DNA from: Paenibacillus elgii NBRC 100335
Lineage (GTDB): Bacteria; Bacillota; Bacilli; Paenibacillales; NBRC-103111
Direction: 5' to 3'
Length of the DNA stretch: 64,000 bases
Assembly: GCF_004000865.1 (NCBI RefSeq)
Contig: NZ_BIMB01000002.1
Span: forward strand, 228,693 to 292,692
This document shows positions 45,491-53,306 of the stretch, in pieces (the stretch's first letter is position 1; each line of letters starts with the position of its first letter). The notes below the pieces were generated by a model. The model saw only the letters and a list, made by a program, of their open reading frames with translations. It had not been told where the DNA came from and ran no database searches. The position numbers and the translations under genes were made by a program.

Positions 45491-46711
45491 TCATGGGCCG
45501 AAGCGGGCACCATGGACGCTATCCTGTAATGAATTTGGACAATTCCCTGTAAACAAGAGCTGCGCTTCATCCAGCATCCGCGCAACGGACACGGCGGAAT
45601 ACTCGAACCAGGGGTCCGAGGAAATCAAGTGTACCTGCCCGTTTCGGACGGCTTGGAGCTGACGCCATGCCGCCGAATGCTGGAGCGCCAGCCAATACGC
45701 CCGCGAAGCGGCCTCGGGACATACGAGGAGCAGTAGACGGTCGGGATTCAGCTCCGCAAGCCGTTCCATTGTAAGCGGCAGGTGACCAGACGGCTCTGCC
45801 CGGTAAACCAAGTTCAGCTTTAAATCCCGGCACAGCACGTCTTCCATGCCGCGGTTGCAATAAGCATGAAGACCTTGCCCGAAAATACGCAGAACCAGAA
45901 TACCGTCGTCGCCGAGCGCCTCGCCGATGTGCGCCCGGGCCAGCTCCGCCCGCCGTTCGTAGCCGGCGATCCACTGCTCCGCCTTGTCCTCCTGCTCCAG
46001 AAATCCGGCGATCAGCCGAAGCTGCTCCCGCCATCCGTCCCGCTCCGCCGAAACGAAGAAAGACGGCGCGATGTCCTCCAGCTTCCGTTTCTCGTTCTCG
46101 CCCAGCCGGTCGGTGCCGATAATCGCGTCGGGGCGAGTCTGCGCCAGCGTCCCCAAATTTTCCTCGAACGACCAGCTCGTATAAGGGTCCGTCAGCTTGA
46201 GCGGGCGCTTGATCCGCTCTTTATAGGCGTTATAGTAATAAGGAGTCCACTTGGAATCGAGCGGCGCCGCCGCCGGCATAATATTCAGCGCCAGCAACTG
46301 ACCGGTGACCGAGGAAGAGCATGCGGCGATTTGCTGCCTGGCTTTTTTGACATAGTCGGAGGGGGATACGCCCACCTCCTTCTTGAATTTGCGGCTGAAA
46401 TAAAACTCGTCCTTGTACCCCACCTTCTGGGCGATTTCCCGCAACCGCTCCTCCGATTCCATCAAATAACGCTTGGCCCGGCTAATCCGGAGGTCCGTCA
46501 AATAATCCATCGCGCTCTGCCCGTACGTTTTCTTGAAGAGATCCACAAAATATTTGGGGGTAATATTGGCCATCTGCGCCAACTGTCCGATGGATAGCGG
46601 CTCGTTATAGTGCTCATTCATAAACTCGCGGATTTCAATCAGGCTTTTCTTCGGACTCCGGCTCCTCGCAGACGCGGTTCGTTCCCTCGGCAGCCTTTCT
46701 TTTTGAAGCAT
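45491..46711 (-). CDS. btr: AraC regulator fused to siderophore-binding domain (Btr-like)
   Basis: 406 residues. The AraC DNA-binding domain is N-terminal (about 20-125, with LSIGQLAQMANITPKYFVDLFKKTYGQSAMDYLTDLRISRAKRYL and EIAQKVGYKDEFYFSRKFKKEVGVSPSDY). About 135-395 is a class III periplasmic-binding-like domain (LNIMPAAAPLDSKW, PDAIIGTDRLGENEKRKLEDIAPSFF). This order and content are those of B. subtilis Btr, which senses ferri-bacillibactin in the cytoplasm and activates feuABC. GGAGGAGGG is 5 bases before ATG 46711. As first gene of the operon it would autoactivate the whole system once iron is low and siderophore is coming in. Confidence 0.9.
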   Translation of the reverse strand: MLQKERLPRERTASARSRSPKKSLIEIREFMNEHYNEPLSIGQLAQMANITPKYFVDLFKKTYGQSAMDYLTDLRISRAKRYLMESEERLREIAQKVGYKDEFYFSRKFKKEVGVSPSDYVKKARQQIAACSSSVTGQLLALNIMPAAAPLDSKWTPYYYNAYKERIKRPLKLTDPYTSWSFEENLGTLAQTRPDAIIGTDRLGENEKRKLEDIAPSFFVSAERDGWREQLRLIAGFLEQEDKAEQWIAGYERRAELARAHIGEALGDDGILVLRIFGQGLHAYCNRGMEDVLCRDLKLNLVYRAEPSGHLPLTMERLAELNPDRLLLLVCPEAASRAYWLALQHSAAWRQLQAVRNGQVHLISSDPWFEYSAVSVARMLDEAQLLFTGNCPNSLQDSVHGARFGP

Positions 46712-46748
46712 AATAGCCCTCCTCCCGGTATCCACATGATGACTTTTC

Positions 46749-46767
46749 GATAATGATAATCATTATC
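46749..46767 (-). promoter_or_regulatory. Canonical Fur box of the siderophore operon
   Basis: GATAATGATAATCATTATC, identical to the classical 19-bp Fur consensus and palindromic, 38 bases before the btr start codon. A possible promoter lies just upstream on the minus strand (TTGACT near 46804-46799, then ATACCT), so that Fur-Fe(II) would cover the start site. The rest of 46768-46849 is AT-rich without other recognisable signals. Confidence 0.9.
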
Positions 46768-46849
46768 AGTAAGGTATCATATCCCTTTATTTCCAGTCAA
46801 TCCCGTTCAAGAAAATATATTCTTTCAACCTCCGAAAGAGGATGTCCTG

Positions 46850-46954
46850 ATGTCCATGTATATGGAATCGCCACCCGGTCTTAACTTTGATATTAATTTA
46901 ATCGTCATTTCCGAACATGCAGAAATAACGGCGATAACGGCGCCCCTTCGGTGA
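46850..46954 (+). CDS. Possible 34-residue peptide
   Basis: ATG at 46850 is preceded by AGAGGA at 7 bases and opens a 34-codon frame reading MSMYMESPPGL, then an apolar part (INLIVISEH) and a TGA stop at 46952-46954. No similarity is recognised and no promoter boxes are clear, so this may be chance. It precedes the LQR-GNR protein gene in the same direction. Confidence 0.2.
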   Translation: MSMYMESPPGLNFDINLIVISEHAEITAITAPLR

Positions 46955-46973
46955 AGACGTATCTCTTTCGTGC

Positions 46974-47001
46974 TGGACCCGTCTTTGTTTTTTGATACAA
47001 T
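46974..47001 (+). promoter_or_regulatory. Possible promoter of the LQR-GNR protein gene
   Basis: TGGACC (46974-46979), 16 bases, TACAAT (46996-47001); the -10 is good, the -35 poor. It ends 33 bases before the GTG start. Confidence 0.4.
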
Positions 47002-47033
47002 GGGAATCATAAAGTCCACTACTAAGGAAGGGC

Positions 47034-48752
47034 GTGCCTTTCGTGAAGAAGCTGCCGTCTACAGAGGCCGATACGAGGTCAAAACAAAAGAACACCGCCG
47101 GGAATGATCGGAGCAAAACCATCGAGCAAACCATGGACCTTCACTCCATACAGCAAAGGGTCATGCTTTCTTCCGGTTCTTCCTTGACGCGGGATGTCGC
47201 TTACCTGCAGCGAACCTTCGGCAACCGGCATACGGCACAGCTATTGAAGGCTGCGACAGAAGGACATCGCAACGGCGCCAACTCCGGCGCATCTCATTCC
47301 AATGCAACACGGACGGACACCATACAAAGACTCGTAACATATAAGGGAGCCCTTGCCAAGCTGGACGAGGAGGACGATGATTTTAAAAACCTTCCCCCCG
47401 ATCAACAAACAAAAGTCCGAAGCCAGCATGAGGATCGCACCCAAACTTACGATTATGCGGATCAGGCTTCTTTTTATGCCCATGTCGGCGGAGACACCGA
47501 TCCTGCCAAAATGCCGAAAATCACGGCCGTAGACCCCAAAAATCTGGAAAAAGCCAAGCGTAGGAAAAACCGGACAGCTTTCTACCGAAATCACAAGAAA
47601 ATCGGTCCCGTCACCGATAATGCCCATTTCAACAAGCCTGAAAACAAGGGAATGCTGCCCGTCTTTTATCCAATGTCCCACGAAGGCCTGGATGAAAAAT
47701 CAGTGCAATGGACCAGGAACCCGATGACCAATCAATATGAACTGTTTCAGAGCAAAGATCTCACCGCATCCCAGGAACAGGAACTGGACGAAATGTCGTT
47801 AACCGTCATTGAGGAGAAAAAAAGCGGTAAAGCTCACTGGACCGCCCACGCCGGTTCCAACCCGGTTTCCAGCTTCACCGATACGGATATCAAGAGCCGC
47901 CCTTCCGGCAAGCGTAAATCGGAATATGGAGGAGCAACGTTAGAAGATTTCGCTGAAGATTCCATCGGAACTTCCAGCGCGCACCTTACGGATCGGAATA
48001 ACCACTACAAGAAAAAGAAGACCAAGAAAGCGCCTCAAGCGACCCGTGGCCATCAACAAGCCTATGAAGATACCATCACGAAACCAAGCAAGAAGACAAG
48101 ATTGATCTTGGGGTCAGGCGAGAAGCAAGTTTTCAAGGCGAGCAAAAGCAACAGCATTCGCACAACGGACCAAGAACAGGAACCACTTCCAAGTGGAACG
48201 ATTCCATCTGCCATGAGTCCGGAGCAGTATGATGTAGGGCAGCATGGCCGACGTACGCAATTCGAGACGCCGACCCGTAAAGAGAAAGGGGTATATTTCG
48301 AGGTCAATGAACTTACTTTGGACTCCGGTACGACCAAAGGCGGGCTGGACATTCCAGGCAAAAAATATTATGCCTCCGCTTCCCAGGATCGTAAGCCTTT
48401 GAAGGCCGCCTCATTCGATCAATATGCCCCGGTTTACAGTGAAAAAGAAGATGCCGGCGGTTGGAATGATTATACCGACGAAAACAAAATCGATCCGGAC
48501 GATTTGCCTCAGCAGCATTTTTTCGCAAGCGACGAGGAAGTGGAATTTTCCGATTCCGATACGGAACCGCAAACACCTCAATTTTTGCCAGAATTTGAAG
48601 AAACGACAGACTATTTTTCTCCTGACGAGCTCCAGCTTGGTCGGGCGTTAGGACAGACCTGGCAAGGTCATAACGATTGGATTGTTAGCGAATATCTGGC
48701 AAATACCACGGCTGGCTTTAAATATAAGTTGACCCGAACCCGGTTTGCCTGA
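47034..48752 (+). CDS. Cysteine-free protein with LQR-GNR-IQR leader (toxin / injection-system cargo-like)
   Basis: 572 residues from GTG 47034 (AAGGA 5 bases upstream; GTG 47043 is an alternative). Residues about 60-75 read AYLQRTFGNRHTAQLL and about 97-101 TIQRL. This LQRxxGNRxxxxLL...IQR pattern recurs at the N-termini of proteins linked to extracellular contractile injection systems and polymorphic toxins. No signal peptide, no transmembrane helix and no cysteine were seen. The remainder is polar and Lys/Glu/Asp-rich, with basic patches KAKRRKNRTAFYRNHKK and HYKKKKTKKA and an acidic stretch SDEEVEFSDSDTE; no enzymatic motif is recognised. It lies alone between the iron operon and an NRPS gene. 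Function unknown. Confidence 0.8.
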   Translation: MPFVKKLPSTEADTRSKQKNTAGNDRSKTIEQTMDLHSIQQRVMLSSGSSLTRDVAYLQRTFGNRHTAQLLKAATEGHRNGANSGASHSNATRTDTIQRLVTYKGALAKLDEEDDDFKNLPPDQQTKVRSQHEDRTQTYDYADQASFYAHVGGDTDPAKMPKITAVDPKNLEKAKRRKNRTAFYRNHKKIGPVTDNAHFNKPENKGMLPVFYPMSHEGLDEKSVQWTRNPMTNQYELFQSKDLTASQEQELDEMSLTVIEEKKSGKAHWTAHAGSNPVSSFTDTDIKSRPSGKRKSEYGGATLEDFAEDSIGTSSAHLTDRNNHYKKKKTKKAPQATRGHQQAYEDTITKPSKKTRLILGSGEKQVFKASKSNSIRTTDQEQEPLPSGTIPSAMSPEQYDVGQHGRRTQFETPTRKEKGVYFEVNELTLDSGTTKGGLDIPGKKYYASASQDRKPLKAASFDQYAPVYSEKEDAGGWNDYTDENKIDPDDLPQQHFFASDEEVEFSDSDTEPQTPQFLPEFEETTDYFSPDELQLGRALGQTWQGHNDWIVSEYLANTTAGFKYKLTRTRFA

Positions 48753-48824
48753 AACTGCACGCTAAACATTCATCCCCTATCAGGCCACACGCTAGGATGA
48801 AATAGAGAAAGCTAGGCATAAAAA

Positions 48825-48875
48825 TGACCGGAGAAACAAGCAACGTCGCTTCGAACCGTTGCTTTTCTCCGGTCA
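48825..48875 (-). terminator. Long hairpin terminator of the orphan NRPS gene
   Basis: TGACCGGAGAA / TTCTCCGGTCA (11 bp) continued by AGCAACG / CGTTGCT after a small internal loop; on the minus strand it is followed by TTTTTAT. It is shared by two convergent genes. Its length is unusual for a simple terminator. Confidence 0.75.
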
Positions 48876-48914
48876 GCTTATTCAGCTCAAATGACTGCTT
48901 TTGGGGCGAGGCAG

Positions 48915-51900
48915 TCAGCATTTTCCGTATTCCGCACATGCCGCCTCGTGAAACGCTGTCCGGACTTCCTCCACGTCTATCTTGTAGCTGCAGCGAATGG
49001 AGAAAATGAAGCCGTCGGCGTGAGACGCGGCGATGCAGTTGAACAGCGAATAAATCGGCAGCGGATTCGGCTGCTTCACGACGGTATCATCAAACAGGCT
49101 TTCCTGCAAATGCTCTTTGGTGCTGTTGCCCAAATAATTAAACATGAACAGATCGAGGTACTCGTACTGCTCCCCAAACTGCACGAGCTCCTTGGTTCGG
49201 TCCCAATGGCCACGGCAAGCGGGGTCGGTAAGCAGGTGCATAAAATTGATGTTGTTGTCCTTTAGAAGGTCCAGCCGGGTTCTTACGGTACGAAGCATCT
49301 CGTCCTGATGCAGCCGCGCATCGATCAAGAGAGGCACGAAATCGATAAATTCCCCGACCGTATTGTAATACGACGCCTCTTCGTACCTTCGACCGTCATA
49401 CAGGAACAGCAAGGGCAGATGATTTGCCGCCAAATAGGCTTGCAGCCCCTTGGTATAGACGGAAAGCGCAGCCCCCAAAGAGTGCTCCTTCGCCGGAATA
49501 TTTACGTTAAACAACAAAGCTTCGTCACTCGTTCGATGCGCCATCCGCCGCAAAATGTCCCGTTTGCTCCGTTGAAACGTTTCCAGCTCAAAGGCCGAGA
49601 TCCATTCCTGTTCCGTGATGCCTCTGGGGCCATGCTGAATTTGATGCACATATTGCGCAAACGGCTTTACTTCCTCCGAAGGCGGAGCTTGGCCCTGAAG
49701 CAGACTTCTGTAGCAAGAGACCAACTGCCGCTCGATGACTTCCGTTGTCACCCGGTCGCAAAGGACATGATGCAGGAGCCCGATGACGTAGTGCTCGCGC
49801 AGGTTTCGTTTCAGCACGACCATCTGATACAAAATATGGTCCCCGACGTACCGGGTGTTTTCAACGAAATCCTGCAGCATGTCCATAAACGGGCCGCTCG
49901 GATCACGGCCCGAAACGTCGATGAGGCTAAGCTTCGGCGAGCGTGTGGAAGGAAACGCGTATTCCTTCCAGCATATACCCGGCTCCCCTTGGACGGGAAC
50001 GCTTCTCAGCTGACCTTGATGTTGTACGAGCCACGCGTAAGCCCGTTCCAGAAGCGCGTAATCCGCATATTCGTCCAGCTTGAAGAAAACCAGACTGGGC
50101 GGCGTGTGGAACTTAATTTGCATTTGTTGTATCGCCCCAAGCGGGTATTCGCGCGTCACTTGCCCCGTTTTGATCCACCGGTCCGTTTGCTCGTAATCGT
50201 CTTGAAGCTGCCCGCGAACAACTGCGACCTCATCCGCTTCCATCCTTGTTAATCCGAGACGGCGGCAAAAGACCTCTTCGTCGATCGTTTGATTCGGGTC
50301 CGTTTCGATCCTTTGATGCAGAGGCACGATATAGTGGGGCAAGAGCGCTTTGGCCACTTTGCCGTTCATCATCCGTACGAGACTTTCAACGCGGTCCTCC
50401 CCTGCGGTATCGCAGTAAAGAACGTAAATCTCTTTCGTTTCGTGCAGAAAATCCCGCACGCGGTACGAGACTAGCTCGTATACGCTCTCCGTTTCCCGGT
50501 GCAGCCAGGAGATCAGTTCTTCTTTCGTTTCGATAAGATGTTCCTGAAGATGTTCCTGCCCCGTGGCCGATTGAAGGTAAGCGGCCAGCGCGCGGATCGA
50601 ATTATAGTGATAAATATCGGTTAAGGTAACGTAGCATCCCGCTTTCTCCATTTCCGCCATCAACGCTAGCGCTTTCAGCGAATGTCCGCCGAGATCGAAG
50701 AAGCCGTCCAAGACGCTGAGGTTCGGAACGCCCAATATCCGCTGCCAAATTTCCGCCAGCTTGGCTTCCAGCTCCGTCGCGGGAGCGGCATGCTCTGCGC
50801 CGGTGTCCAGCCTGTCTTCCGGAGACGGCAGCGCCTTGCGGTCCACCTTGCCGTTGATGGTGAGCGGGATCTGCTCCAGCTGCACGAAGTGGGACGGGAT
50901 CATGTAGTCCGGCAGCTTTTGCGCCAGAGCGCTTCGCGCCTCGCTTGCGCTGAACGCGCGGTCCGCCACAAAGTAGGCGCATAGCTGCTTCTGCCCGCTC
51001 TCGTCCTCCCGAGCGACCACGATGGCTTCCCGGACCGCTTCCACTTTCGCGAGCTGCGACTCGATCTCGCCCGGCTCGATCCGGTAGCCGCGAATTTTCA
51101 CCTGGCCGTCGATCCGGCCTTTGTATTCCAGCGTGCCGTCGGAACGCCACCGGACCAAATCGCCCGTGCGATAACACCGCTCTCCCGGCCGATAGGGGTT
51201 GTCGACGAACTTCTCCGCCGTGAGCTCGGGAAGGTTTAAATACCCGCGCGCAACACCATCCCCGCCGACGAGAAGCTCGCCCCATATTCCAACGGGCAGC
51301 AGCTTCATCGAACGGTCGGTCACGTAGGCTGTCGAATAGCGGATCGGACGGCCGATTGGCACCGGTTCCGTCTGCACTCCGACGATCGGATGCGTCGTGG
51401 AGAACGTCGTATTCTCTGTCGGGCCATAAGCGTTCACGATAGCGAGCCTGGGGTTATCCCGCAGCACAAGATTGACGTGCGGCACCGATAGGACGTCGCC
51501 TCCGACGAGCAGCGTGTGCAGGCCGCCGAACAGCGTGCTGTCCTGCTGAGATAATTGGTTAAAGAGCGGCGAGGTAAGCCACATCGTCGTAATCTCGTAG
51601 CGCCGGATCGCCTCCTTCAACTTTTCCGCGTGCAAGATGACCTCGTTGTTCACGAGATAAAGCCGTCCGCCATTCAGCAGCGCTCCCCAAATCTCGAACG
51701 TGGAGGCGTCGAAAACGATAGCGCCCGTTTGCAAAATTCGCGTCGTTTCACCCAGTGCGACGTAGTTGCAATGTTTCACCAGCCGGACGACGCTGCGGTG
51801 TTCGACCATCACGCCTTTCGGCTTGCCGGTCGAACCCGATGTATAGATGACATAGGCCAAATGATTCGGCCCCGCTGCAGGCTTGACGTTCGATCCGTTC

Positions 51901-52346
51901 CCGTCGTAAGCTTGCGGATCATCCAAACGTACCGTTCTCCCGCTAAAGTCCGGATGTCCCGATACCCCGCCCCGGGTAAGCAAAATGTTCGCGCCCGAAT
52001 CGTCCAGCATGTAGCGGATGCGCTCCGCCGGGTAACCGGGATCGATCGGCACGTACGCGCCGCCGGCTTTCAAGATGGCCAAGAGGCCCACGATCAGGTC
52101 CAAGGAACGTTCGATCATGATGCAGACTGGTTGATCCGGCTGCACTCCTTCCGCCCGCAAGGTCCAGGCCAACCGATTGGCCCGCTCGTTCAGCTCGGCA
52201 TACGTCAGCTGCCGGTCCCCGAATACGAGAGCCGGTTGGTCCGGCGTGCGCTCCGCCTGTTCCTCGAATAGTTGAAAGATCGTCTTCTCCCTCGGGTATC
52301 CGGCCCTGTTGCCGATCATTTGCAGCAATTGCGCCTCCTCCTGCAT
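48915..52346 (-). CDS. Orphan single-module NRPS: A - PCP - novel linker - aberrant C/E domain
   Basis: 1143 residues. Adenylation domain 20-510 ([29 protein letters not shown]); code read by eye D213-A-F-W256-L280-G282-A306-T314-F315-K500, i.e. DAFWLGATFK, near the valine code DAFWIGGTFK. PCP about 520-595 with Ser556 in FFDLGGHSLKAL. Residues 600-733 are a long segment of no known type. From about 734 follows a condensation-superfamily domain: YPLGAIQQM, HHVLCDR (859-865, the usual HHxxxDG with Arg for Gly), TVGEFIDFVPLL (996-1007) and FNYLG (1069-1073), the last two recalling epimerisation motifs E5 and E7. No N-terminal condensation domain and no thioesterase. A TetR gene precedes it in the same direction. 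Confidence 0.9.
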   Translation of the reverse strand: MQEEAQLLQMIGNRAGYPREKTIFQLFEEQAERTPDQPALVFGDRQLTYAELNERANRLAWTLRAEGVQPDQPVCIMIERSLDLIVGLLAILKAGGAYVPIDPGYPAERIRYMLDDSGANILLTRGGVSGHPDFSGRTVRLDDPQAYDGNGSNVKPAAGPNHLAYVIYTSGSTGKPKGVMVEHRSVVRLVKHCNYVALGETTRILQTGAIVFDASTFEIWGALLNGGRLYLVNNEVILHAEKLKEAIRRYEITTMWLTSPLFNQLSQQDSTLFGGLHTLLVGGDVLSVPHVNLVLRDNPRLAIVNAYGPTENTTFSTTHPIVGVQTEPVPIGRPIRYSTAYVTDRSMKLLPVGIWGELLVGGDGVARGYLNLPELTAEKFVDNPYRPGERCYRTGDLVRWRSDGTLEYKGRIDGQVKIRGYRIEPGEIESQLAKVEAVREAIVVAREDESGQKQLCAYFVADRAFSASEARSALAQKLPDYMIPSHFVQLEQIPLTINGKVDRKALPSPEDRLDTGAEHAAPATELEAKLAEIWQRILGVPNLSVLDGFFDLGGHSLKALALMAEMEKAGCYVTLTDIYHYNSIRALAAYLQSATGQEHLQEHLIETKEELISWLHRETESVYELVSYRVRDFLHETKEIYVLYCDTAGEDRVESLVRMMNGKVAKALLPHYIVPLHQRIETDPNQTIDEEVFCRRLGLTRMEADEVAVVRGQLQDDYEQTDRWIKTGQVTREYPLGAIQQMQIKFHTPPSLVFFKLDEYADYALLERAYAWLVQHQGQLRSVPVQGEPGICWKEYAFPSTRSPKLSLIDVSGRDPSGPFMDMLQDFVENTRYVGDHILYQMVVLKRNLREHYVIGLLHHVLCDRVTTEVIERQLVSCYRSLLQGQAPPSEEVKPFAQYVHQIQHGPRGITEQEWISAFELETFQRSKRDILRRMAHRTSDEALLFNVNIPAKEHSLGAALSVYTKGLQAYLAANHLPLLFLYDGRRYEEASYYNTVGEFIDFVPLLIDARLHQDEMLRTVRTRLDLLKDNNINFMHLLTDPACRGHWDRTKELVQFGEQYEYLDLFMFNYLGNSTKEHLQESLFDDTVVKQPNPLPIYSLFNCIAASHADGFIFSIRCSYKIDVEEVRTAFHEAACAEYGKC

Positions 52347-52504
52347 CGTTGTTGCCTCCGTTCATCTATCTTCCATTTGCGGACGATTGCCGATAGCGAA
52401 ATGACATTCCTATATCGTACAACGTTGTTATTTATTTACTCTTTCATTTCTAAGTGTAAGATTAACACTATTGTTCCTTTTTTGTCCAACAAAGCGTGCA
52501 TCCA
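52347..52504 (-). promoter_or_regulatory. Control region between tetR and the NRPS gene
   Basis: No gene. It contains the perfect palindrome ACAACGTTGT (52419-52428) and AGTGT-N7-ACACT (about 52450-52466), both possible TetR operators, in an AT-rich stretch. GGAGG lies 9-10 bases before the NRPS ATG. Confidence 0.4.
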
Positions 52505-53125
52505 TTATTCTTCCGACAATTGGATCCCGGCCACCGAATATAACCCGGAACGCATAATTTTAGTCAGCTGCTGGGCCATAAAGTCTGCGGAATAGGGCAA
52601 ATCCTTATCGAGCCACCCCTTAATGACCATCATCAGGGCGCCCGCGGAATAATGAGCGAGGAACGGACCGGGCACTTGAAGCTTTTGCGGATCGGCCTGA
52701 AGCAGGGTTATATCTTTAAGAATATGCTCCTTAATCATTTCGATGGTTTTCCAAATGAAGTCCGGGACATGCCCGACCATGACCCGATAAAATTCCCGAT
52801 TCCGATGAATGTGCTCGAACAGGCATACGAATCTTGGCATCGGATTGTATTTGTAAGATGTCCCCGCAGCTTGGACGCTGTTTTTGGCCGACTCGATCTC
52901 TGTAACGGCTTGCTCCAGCATTTCACGAATGCTTTGCTGCAGGAGGTCCTGCTTATCTTCATAATGATAATAAAACGTGGACCGGTTGATATCCGCCCGC
53001 TCGATAATATCCTGAATCGTCAAAGAGTCAAACCCTTTCTCGGCGATCAGTGATACGAGCGCTTCTTGGATCGCTTGCCGGGTCCGTTTAATTCTGCGGT
53101 CCATGGCTCTGCCTGAATGCGACAT
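52505..53125 (-). CDS. TetR-family regulator
   Basis: 206 residues. HTH at about 12-60: TRQAIQEALVSLIAEKGFDSLTIQDIIERADINRSTFYYHYEDKQDLLQ. The C-terminal ligand/dimer domain (about 80-200) is of the TetR_C_11 type common in Firmicutes (YKYNPMPRFVCLFEHIHRNREFYRVM, IMRSGLYS near the end). AAGGAGG is 5 bases before the ATG. It is followed by the orphan NRPS gene and divergent from an amidohydrolase gene, either of which it may control. Confidence 0.9.
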   Translation of the reverse strand: MSHSGRAMDRRIKRTRQAIQEALVSLIAEKGFDSLTIQDIIERADINRSTFYYHYEDKQDLLQQSIREMLEQAVTEIESAKNSVQAAGTSYKYNPMPRFVCLFEHIHRNREFYRVMVGHVPDFIWKTIEMIKEHILKDITLLQADPQKLQVPGPFLAHYSAGALMMVIKGWLDKDLPYSADFMAQQLTKIMRSGLYSVAGIQLSEE

Positions 53126-53306
53126 GTGCTCCTCCTTTGTTGAACTTTTTCGCTTTCCCCTACATTTGCGTTCGTTTTGTACGATTTCCGATAAATCGCG
53201 GCAAATTAACGGTAGAACGCCCTCCTATAATCGTTATAATAAGGCTTAAGTTTCACGATTTCCAACACAATGTCGGAAAAATTCAAGTTGGAGGGGAGCA
53301 AGGTTT
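53126..53306. promoter_or_regulatory. Divergent promoter region of tetR and amidohydrolase
   Basis: Two TATAAT-like boxes (around 53225-53230 and 53236-53241) fit a plus-strand promoter for the amidohydrolase; -35 matches are weak. CGATTT-N5-AAATCG (about 53185-53202) is a small perfect inverted repeat that could bind the TetR protein. Nothing else seen. Confidence 0.35.

Noticed and set aside
46749..46767. Possible Zur or PerR box
   Set aside because: The sequence is identical to the classical Fur 19-mer and lies before siderophore genes, so Fur is the simpler reading.
46825..47019. 64-codon minus-strand frame between btr and the cargo-like gene
   Set aside because: No ribosome site, and it overlaps the promoter of the plus-strand gene.
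31535..52346. One large NRPS cluster joining DhbF and the orphan NRPS
   Set aside because: They are separated by the Fur-controlled operon start, a convergent unrelated gene and a terminator; DhbF is complete with its own thioesterase and needs no further module.
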